A stretch of 64,000 nucleotides of DNA from Adiantum capillus-veneris (lineage: Eukaryota; Streptophyta; Polypodiopsida; Polypodiales; Pteridaceae). Under the pieces are notes generated by a model. That model was not told the DNA's origin. It searched no databases and worked only from the letters and a program-made list of their open reading frames with translations. The stretch lies in the NCBI GenBank assembly GCA_014529385.2, contig CM043943.1, positions 105,474,355-105,538,354 on the forward strand, read 5' to 3'. Below are positions 56,617-64,000 of this stretch, one piece after another; the first letter of the stretch is position 1, and every line of letters starts with the position of its first letter. The translations under genes were made by a program, and so were the position numbers.

Positions 56617-58260
56617 TCAAAATGAACGCTGGTATACACATCGATATGGATGTTGTTTGTGTGGTGGGAACACCTTTCGCAAAGTTGACTGCAACTTTGC
56701 CTTACCACCCTTTGACTTGTTGGCCTTTGCACCAGCGCCCTCAGTTCCCAATGAGACTTTATTGTGGCAGCAATAAATGCATGGAAAGAGGGTCATTGCA
56801 CCTTGCTTGCACCCTAACATACACTTGAGAGTTTTCAAGTCTCCTGCCAAATGCCACTCCACTTGGAACACACCCAGACTTGAAACCTGCAATCGTTGTC
56901 CTTTTTATTGTTTTCGAATGACATCAACGATTGGGGCGTGATTGAAATACCATTTTAGGGACTCATGCGTCTCGTGCGAGAGATGAAAAGCTGCTAGCCA
57001 CCAGATATTATTCTCTAACTGAACACCTAAACATGTATTTCTCTTCTCGTTGGCATTTAGCTCAACATCAACGGCCCACCAAGGCTCTATTCATAAGCGT
57101 ATTTCTTACCTTTCAAGCCATTGACCTTTAACAATATGGAACTCATCAAGATTCATTACAAATATAATTTTTCCATCACACTCTTTATGTGTCAACCCAT
57201 AAAATATGATCATTGACTCCTGGAGCTTCAATAAGTAAACATAGGTATCAGTGAACTCGTTGTAATGGAAGGATTTGTTGTCTTCTAATGGCATGGCATC
57301 ATCCACATATTGAAATCCACCCAATAAGCTTGTAACATCATTATTGGTGCACCTTCTTGCAATGCTGACATTGTAAGGTGTTGGCAGCAACCCAAACAAA
57401 CATTTTCCCCTGTGACCTAGTGTGACAATTCTATACAAAGCTTCGTAGGCCTTGAAACTTATTCTTGCACTGTCACACACCTTCATCATCTCTTGAGGAG
57501 ACACAATGCTCTTTAGCTCACCAAAATACTTCTGGTGCAAAACATTAGCAATGCCAATATTGGATGGATCATCCAATAGATCCACCAACTCCTTTGGCTT
57601 AATGATATAATGTAGGAGAGTATGTTCAGTAGTTTGAGCATCGAAACTGATCCCATCATCATCCGAGCCAAGTTCTTGCATATTGGAATAATATTACAAC
57701 AATCTGCAAAAAATATAAGAAATTAGAAGCTTGCATTTGTATTTCTTTTGAGCTCCACCTCTTGAAGATAGCATAGACATCGTATGTCTCTTGTGCTTGC
57801 GAATGTGATAGCCCAATGGAATGTGTGTGAGATGATAGATTTGCCGGTACATATTACACGCAATGTGTTGTACGTAATTATCTAGTCGGTGCTCTTGCTC
57901 CATTTTTTGATGCTCTACTTTTTTTATTAAGCTTCACCATCTCGTCGTTCAGCCACTTTGTCTTCGCGTTGGCTTCCTCTATGACTTACTGAACGTCTTT
58001 CGTGTACTTCTCTTGCAATGATGAGTAGGCTGCAAAGAGATGTTTTCTTGCTTCCCTTTCATTGACGAAAGCTGAATACAATCTCCAGTAGTACCCACAC
58101 AATCCGTCTCTCCCATCTCCAATAAAATGCAGTAGCTCAGTGACGTTACAAAAGGGCGGTGATGTATTGGTCTTTGGATCTCCATGGTAAATATGGCCAT
58201 CAACCCATAAGTTGATTGCCTTGCACCCAAGGTTTTGTAGCTAATCTATAGCATTGGGAT
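56617..58260 (-). pseudogene. Decayed transposase-like protein of unknown family
   Basis: Minus-strand coding sense runs through several frames. 58255-57985 has NLGCKAINLWVDGHIYHGDP and LHFIGDGRDGLCGYYWRLYS. 57681-57106 is a 191-codon open frame with KELVDLLDDPSNIGIANVLH, LGGFQYVDDAMPLEDNKSF and LKLQESMIIFYGLTHKE. Then come HESLKWYFNHAPIVDV (about 56970) and VEWHLAGDLKTLKCMLGCKQ followed by GAMTLFPCIYC (56860-56755). The H-L-A-G-D-L-K ... C-I-Y-C block looks like a metal-binding nuclease core of a DNA transposon, but this is inference. Stops near 57690, 57105, 57000 and 56893 show decay. Confidence 0.45.
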
Positions 58261-59450
58261 TAGATGTGTCAAGTCGCACAATATGTACTCCTTCTCCAAA
58301 TCATCATTTAATCGATATCAGTTTGTCTTGTTAGTAATGTCTTGTTGTGGTAGAGGATTGAATGACATTTTTGTTAGCTAATCAAGTAAATTAGAGAGAG
58401 AATAATGGTGATTTCTACAAGCAGATGAAGTTGTCTATGGAGAGAAGAAGTGGAGAGTACTCAAAGATAGGAGAAAAGGATTATGTTATTGAGGGAAGAA
58501 AGATAGGGTGTGCAGCTCAATCTCCTTTGAATTCAAATTTTTGATCATAAGTGTAGAGAGAGAAATGTTGCTGCACACACAGGAAATCGAGTTTTCCATT
58601 GCTCTCACCTAGAGCTGGAGTGGAAGAAGCATGAGAGAGAGAGAGAGAGAGAATAAAGAAAGTAAATAGACTATTTTCAAATACAAAATATAAAAATGGA
58701 TTTTTTTTTAAATATCAGCATAGGCCTTGGTCAAACTTGGTTTAAGCTTTAAGCATTCCCTTAAAATGCCAAATAAAGAGGCCCTCCTAATACCCTTTCA
58801 CTTCCTGATGGATTTTTGAAGATCAGTGGCTGTGGGATTTCTTTGGGAAGGAGGAAGAGGAAGGGAGGTCCCTCTCACTCTCTCTCAGTGTGCTCGTTGT
58901 CTCTCAAAGGGGGAGAGGATGGAGAAGAGGAAGCCTCTCTCAACTTATGTGGGAATTTATCTTCTTACTGGACAATATTGGGAAGTAATTTTTGCTCTAA
59001 GGAAGGGAGAAAGAAAGGAAATAGGAGTTTTTCTCTATCGGGTGAATTATTTGTATTATAATAGATAGTTTTTAGGAAGGGGAATCTCTCATGGAGAGTT
59101 GAGAAAGAGACATGTTTAGTGTTCTCTTGAAAAGAGGAAGAGGACAACAAGTGAGATTGAGTGTAAGAGGATGGATGTTAATGCTTGAGGAACATCAAAT
59201 TTGTGATCATAAATATCAGCCCTAAGGTAGGACTCGGTATGTCAAGGGCCAAGACGCACACCGGTATAGGGGGATATATTTAGCAGGCCAAGGGCCTATA
59301 TATGGCATGGTTGGGTAGAGATGTGCATGTGCTAGTCCCCTATCAAGCCTAGGGTAAGACAGGCCAGCCAGCAGGCCAAAGTCCACTGGGTTTCACCCGT
59401 GGTAGATAGTTTCTTCAGGATGAGTTGCATAGGGAGATAAGGAAGGCCCT
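58261..59450. other. Non-coding stretch with (GA)n tract
   Basis: A short GA microsatellite lies at about 58629-58651. Purine-rich plus-strand sequence (58840-59060) could be LTR or leader DNA of element F. No gene is supported. Confidence 0.35.
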
Positions 59451-60193
59451 CTACCCGCCTTCCAAACCAGCGAGACGACAATAGCCAAACCACTCCTCTC
59501 TAGGGCATGGGAACCTTCTTATCACCTCCGCTTTGAGGTTCTCGAAGTGAACTGGCAGCACTTGCATACGCGCCGCAAATCGATAGGCGATCTTCTGCCA
59601 CTTTGCCTTGGATGACTTTCTTCCTGGCAGCCTAGGCACGATTCTGCTTTCCATAGCCGAACTCGAAGCATTTGCGTGGGGAGGTGTTTCTTCTTCCTTA
59701 GGGGTCATGTGATTTAGGATTGGCCTAGCCCTCCTTTTCCCTTGGCACGAGCAGCCCCTTTGGGCCACTTAGGAGAAGAGGCTACACTTTTATTTTCAGA
59801 TTTCTTAGGGAAGAGAGGCTTTACCAACCTCTTTTCTTCCTTAATATGGATGATTTATTCGCGGTGGACGTCGATGTAGAGGATTTCTGCTTCTCCTTTA
59901 CTTCCGTTGATGGCACCCATTGATAGAGGGCGGTGGGTGACAGCAATGAGAGCAACCTGCTTCCCTCGCTCTGGTGGCTCTTGATTTACGGTTAGAATGA
60001 GAGATGCAAGATGGAGAACTTACTTCCTGGATGTTGACGATGGTGTATTCCAGCAGCAGCACTTCGATGAAGGTTGTTAGTGCTTCTTCAATTTCTTCCT
60101 CCTCCATTCTCCAATTGGAGAATTCCCATAGCCACCCATCCGTTTTCAATGATGTGCATCACTTTCAGCGTTGTAAACTGAAGGTTTTTGAGA
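59451..60193 (-). pseudogene. Leader/gag-like remnants of element F
   Basis: Two minus-strand frames (60149-59898 and 59768-59451) follow F's primer site. The first encodes WLWEFSNWRMEEEEIEEALT, the second PLSRGE-type basic sequence with KWQKIAYRFAARMQVLPVHF and RRFPCPREEWFGYC. They are not recognisable as a specific gag domain; the assignment rests on position. Confidence 0.35.
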
Positions 60194-60215
60194 AGCCCTC
60201 CTCAATGGGGGCACC
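60194..60215 (-). other. Primer-binding site of element F
   Basis: On the minus strand TGGTGCCCCCA followed by TTGAGGAGGGC. The 11-nt core is identical to B's primer site, and it is likewise three bases after a TG/CA LTR end. Confidence 0.65.
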
Positions 60216-60217
60216 AA

Positions 60218-60496
60218 ATGACAAGCACAAGTGCAAAGCAGACCCCAGGGGCCTCTACGCCAGGCCCGTGCACGCAGAACTCGTCACAGAGAGTGAACAG
60301 GGGGCACCACCTACTTTGAGAGGGTAGGACGTGGACAGCACTAATTCAAATAACACTAACACAACATATCGTAGAGAGAGAGAGAGAGAGAGAGATGGAG
60401 ACGTAGAAGGAGGAGATGAGAACCCTTTGGAATGTGAGGAAAAAATTGATTCGAGATGATATTTACAAAACCCTTCACTTCGGCGAGATAATGACC

Positions 60497-60541
<45 letters not shown>

Positions 60542-60545
60542 ATAT
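60218..60545 (-). mobile_element. LTR (part) of element F, related to B
   Basis: It starts TGACAAGCACAAG and shares with B's LTR the order GGGCACCACCTA(G/C)TTT(A/G)AGAG, an AACACTAACAC-like block, then a GA microsatellite (about 60372-60395) and AGATGG(T/A)G. A second GA tract lies at 60499-60538. The far end of the LTR is not defined. Confidence 0.6.
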
Positions 60546-61500
60546 TACGTTCTCTAGGAAAATTTCATGTGTGCGAAGATTCTTCTCCTGTGCGTATGTA
60601 AGGTTTTCAGTTTCTGAAACCTTAAAGATTGTATAAAGCTTAATCAAACTGATATGATTGTTGAAAAAACAATGTAGAATTATCCAGTTGTGGCAAATAT
60701 TGGTATTTTTGGAACCGTAATCATGACTTTCCTTTGGTTAGGAATTTTCAAAACTGAATTCCGATAAAATCTGACAAAGTTACGGGCCCTGGAAGTTTAC
60801 ACGGTGAATTAAGTTAATTAAATAAAGATTGTACGGTTTTAGTAATCATTACTGCAAAAGACTTTTATCCTAAAGTTCCTAGATATTATTTATAGATATT
60901 TGCATATATTTCCAAAATTAATCATTAAAAGTCAAAAAAATAGCAGAAAATTGATTCTGTGTATCTGGGGGGCTGTGTGGGGCAGTGATGAACTGGTCCA
61001 GGCTAGATTTAGCAGCAGGTGGCGCTAGGGGGACGCTGGGGCTGGCTTGAGGTGCAAGAAACTACCAGAATCAGCCCAGGAGCCCTAAAAACCTATAAAT
61101 AGTCCCCCCCCTCTTCACAAAAAAATTCAGACTCGGAGTCCTGGCCATTTCTCTCACCTAGAGAGAACTCTACTCAAAAATCACTAGAGAGCAAAAACTC
61201 CAGTTGATTAATCCACGATAATTAGTTTAACCCTTTTCTATTAGCATAACTATGTTAATTTACTTATATTTTCTAATTAGTTAAGAAGATTAAACTTAAT
61301 TACACTCTAAATTACTCTCCTAATTCTTAATTCTTTGCTGCTTATTTAGATTAAGCTTAGGGACATTAATCTAATTTAATTAGTAAGCTATATTAGGACT
61401 GAAATAATCTTTTTAGTCATAATTAATGATAATTATACTAATTAAACTTAGGTTAATATAAGATTAATTAAGCAAAATTTAGCTATTTTTAATCAAAAAA
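60546..61500 (+). mobile_element. LTR-like promoter region of element G
   Basis: A TATA box (CCTATAAATAG, about 61092-61102) is followed by a C-run, TTCACAAAAAAATTCAGACT and a leader with repeated TAGAGAG/AAAATCAC words, then AT-rich DNA. The arrangement resembles a plant LTR promoter driving the region to the right. No primer site or LTR boundary was found. Confidence 0.4.
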
Positions 61501-62560
61501 CTGATAGGAAATCTATTTAATTAGCTCAAAAATCCTTAAGATAATTATCTAGCTAAAAAATATTGTTAGGAACCTATGATAATTAGCTTAACCACAAAAA
61601 GTTAATTTAGCTAATTATCTTAGTTAAAAAATCTTGTTTTTGAAGTTGAATTAAAAGAGGGAAATTAGTAAATTAGATGAGATAGCTTGAGATAATTTTT
61701 AGAGTCAAAATACATCATTAGAAACCCATGATAATTAGCTTAGCCACAGAAAGTTAATTTAGCTAATTATCTTAGCTAAAAAATCATGTTTTTGAAGATA
61801 AATTAAAGGGACAAATTATTAAATTACATCAAAATAGCTTTGAGATAATTCTCAGAGTTAAAATACATCATTAGGAGCCTATGATAATTAGCTTAACCAT
61901 AAAAAGTTAAATTAGTTAATTATCTTAGTTAAAAAATCTTGTTAAAGCGAGAAATTAGTAAATTAGATTAGATAGCTTTGGGATAATGTTCAAAATTAGA
62001 ATACATCATTAAGAAGTTGTGATAATTGGCTTAGCCACAAAAATTTGGTTGAGCTAATTATCTTAGTTAAAAAACTTGTTTTTAAAGGTAAATTAAAGGA
62101 AAAAATTAATAAATTAGATTAAATAGCTTTGGGAAAAGTTAAAGGGGAAAATTAGTAAATCATGTTACATGATTACATGCTATTACATCATAAAGAAGCC
62201 GTGATAATTATGTCAAGGTTAGAAACTTAGTAGAGATATTTATTCGAGTCAAATTATACTAATTCTAGCTAAAAATCAAAGGGGGAAAATTAGTAAATCA
62301 TGTTATATGATTACATGCTATTTATTAGAGTTAGATTACATGATAAAGAGGCTGTGATAATTATATCAAGGTTAGAAAATCAGTATAGATATTTATCTAA
62401 GTCAACGTATAGTAATTTTAGCTAAAACTTAAAGATGGAAATTAGATAATTAAGTTGAAAAATTAAAAGATAATTACCATAGGTCACAAATATCTTTATC
62501 TACTTGTGATAATTATACCATAAGTAATTAGTGAGTTTAGAAAATTATAATTGACCAAAA
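61501..62560 (+). repeat. AT-rich tandem array, ~152-bp period
   Basis: The anchor GATAATTAGCTTA(A/G)CCA or its variants recurs at about 61578, 61730, 61883, 62021, 62203, 62356 and 62508, periods mostly 152-153 bp (one 138, one 182). Each unit also carries AGCTAATTATCTTAG.TAAAAAA and AAATTAGTAAATTA. There are about seven units, increasingly diverged to the right. The array lies between a TATA-bearing region and a short gag-like ORF, like A's leader repeats. Confidence 0.85.
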
Positions 62561-62974
62561 TTCCTATTTTTAGCAAAAGATTAATTAAAATAAATGATTT
62601 TACGATCAAAATTTTTTAGAAAAATTATAGTAAGTGTAAACATGTGATATAAATTTGAGAAAATAAAATCTTTAAGAGAAAATATATAGAATAAATATTA
62701 AGCTCAAGATAAGCAGATTATAAGCTTAAAATTCGACGAGGAAATTAGGAAAAAGATATAGAAAATTATAAGAAAATTAGGAGAGCTTAGAAAACCCTTA
62801 GGGAAGCTTTGGAAAAAGTTATCATATCTATATAGGCAAATAGAAATTACTAGGTCAAGAATTTACCAATTAAGACTATAAATTTAACCTTGGATGGTTT
62901 ACGGTTAAATACAAAGGTTAAGTCTAGCTTTCGAATAATTTACCTAATGATTAGACGTCTTTTTTTAAGAAGTT

Positions 62975-63160
62975 ATGACACCTAAAAGGACCCGAGAAAA
63001 TCCTACATCTGACGATAAGGACGTAGCTCCAAAAAGAACTAAAATGTCGCACGACGATGAAGCTGGGCCTAGTAATAGGCCTACAGAGGAGAGTCTTCAG
63101 GCGCTAGTGCAGCAGCAGATGGCTAATCAGTCCCAGGTGGATTTCCTATTATTCAATTAA
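62975..63160 (+). CDS. Short gag-like N-terminal ORF of element G
   Basis: An ATG-started 61-codon frame: basic, hydrophilic start (MTPKRTRENPTSDDK, APKRTKM), then acidic, then SLQALVQQQMANQSQVDFLL. The Gln-rich helix resembles the start of some plant retrotransposon gags. It ends at a TAA, with nothing recognisable after it, so it is truncated or spliced. Confidence 0.4.
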   Translation: MTPKRTRENPTSDDKDVAPKRTKMSHDDEAGPSNRPTEESLQALVQQQMANQSQVDFLLFN

Positions 63161-64000
63161 GTCTTTAAATAGTGTAAGTTCTTTTATAAGATAACATTGC
63201 ATACATAAGGAGTGAGTAAGAATCAGAAAAGAAATAATTGTCCGAAAACGGAAGGGAACTTCCAACGTGCATTTGCTTGTAAATTAGGAATGAATTGTTT
63301 GGGTTAAAACTGGTTGAAATAGGAAAGATATGATTGATCATCCTTAAGACAGCTTGTCTCAAGATACCTCTGACTCCTTGGTGTAAATTGATGATAATGA
63401 TGTCTTTCCAACCACGGATAAGTCGGTTATCCGCATGAACAATGAGTTTCTACTCCGTGTCATGTTTTGATGTTTCTACATAAGTTAGGATACCGTTTTT
63501 ATCCTAGGGGAGCTGCCCGATTGTATGGGCAACTGGTTTGGTGTATGGGCACCCGGAACCTTGGGTGGGGGTTTATCCACTCCGGATTGTGAATAAGGAA
63601 TGGGCATCGTTTTTTCACCCTTAGGTGGTCTTGAGATAAGAAGAGTACTGGTCATGGTTATTATGGACTATGTTTTGATTGACAGTACTCTGTCTTAAGT
63701 TTAAAGATGTTTGTTTGTTAAAAGAATGCTTTTCAATACTGTCTTTAATACTTGATTGAAGGAATTACTCTGACGAAAATTTAAATGAAACCATTATTTT
63801 AAATGTTAAAACAATGTGATAGTAATTAGAAAATAAAAGAATCATGTGTAAGTGTGGGGTGGTAAGTGGGGATTGACTAAGGTTGTCAATCATGGACAGG
63901 TGGACCTGATTGGTCAGGTAACTATCCATCCCTGCGCACTAAAAACATTTAGAAAACTTCTTCACTTGGAAGAGGAGTCCACTAGCGGCTGTGCCCTCAC
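63161..64000. other. No gene recognised
   Basis: Moderately GC-balanced sequence (63500-63620) without a recognised family. It may be more of element G or its flank, cut by the window end. Confidence 0.35.

Overview
The window looks like nuclear DNA of a land plant with a large, repeat-rich genome. The evidence is plant-type LTR retrotransposons of several lineages, CACTA (En/Spm) transposase remnants, plant-like tRNA primer sites, and only one intact host-type gene in 64 kb. I cannot name the species; a fern or gymnosperm would fit the low gene density, but that is inference.

Layout. 1-4.4 kb: intergenic DNA with a tandem array of ~275-bp palindrome-bearing units. 4.5-6.3 kb (minus): the one convincing cellular gene, a NYN-type nuclease with an embedded C2H2 zinc finger. 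6.7-12 kb: a short LTR/primer-site fragment and a decayed Ty1/copia pol on the minus strand. 12-16 kb: unrecognised coding remnants on the plus strand and a CACTA TNP2 remnant on the minus strand. 16.0-16.5 kb: a foldback MITE. 16.5-17 kb: a copia LTR and primer-site stub.

17.1-40.2 kb is a nested complex. A Ty3/gypsy element (called A; tRNA-Asp primer site, plus strand) carries in its reverse-transcriptase gene, just after the Y-M-D-D motif, a second gypsy element (called B; Tat-like, minus strand, ~2.67-kb LTRs, additional RNase H). Later a ~3.66-kb segment (about 22031-25695) inverted. It moved the middle of A's gag-pol onto the minus strand and cut B's left LTR in two. Undoing the inversion and removing B restores the order LTR, primer site, leader, gag, protease, RT, RNase H, integrase.

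40.2-43.2 kb holds a leader-like region with the same periodic palindromes as A's leader and a 270-codon unrecognised ORF. 43.2-45.7 kb (plus) is an internally deleted copia element (C). 45.7-46.9 kb is another primer-site stub. 47-52 kb (minus) is a gypsy element (D) with a 1.47-kb LTR, inserted beside CACTA/DUF4216 remnants at 52-53.4 kb. 54-55.4 kb contains a 3-copy ~306-bp tandem array, a cluster of TAAGCGAC-like motifs and a 94-bp (CT)n tract. 56-58.3 kb (minus) holds a decayed, unrecognised transposase-like coding region. 59.4-60.6 kb holds a relative of B (F, minus). 60.9-63.2 kb appears to be the 5' part of another retroelement (G, plus), with a TATA box, a ~152-bp AT-rich tandem array and a short gag-like ORF.

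I found no tRNA or rRNA gene, CRISPR array or gene cluster. Nearly everything except the NYN gene is mobile-element DNA in various stages of decay. The most unusual signals are the phased 22-nt palindromes in A-type leaders, the aspartic-protease-like DTGA segment after A's integrase, the twin short ORFs in B's leader, and the inversion history.
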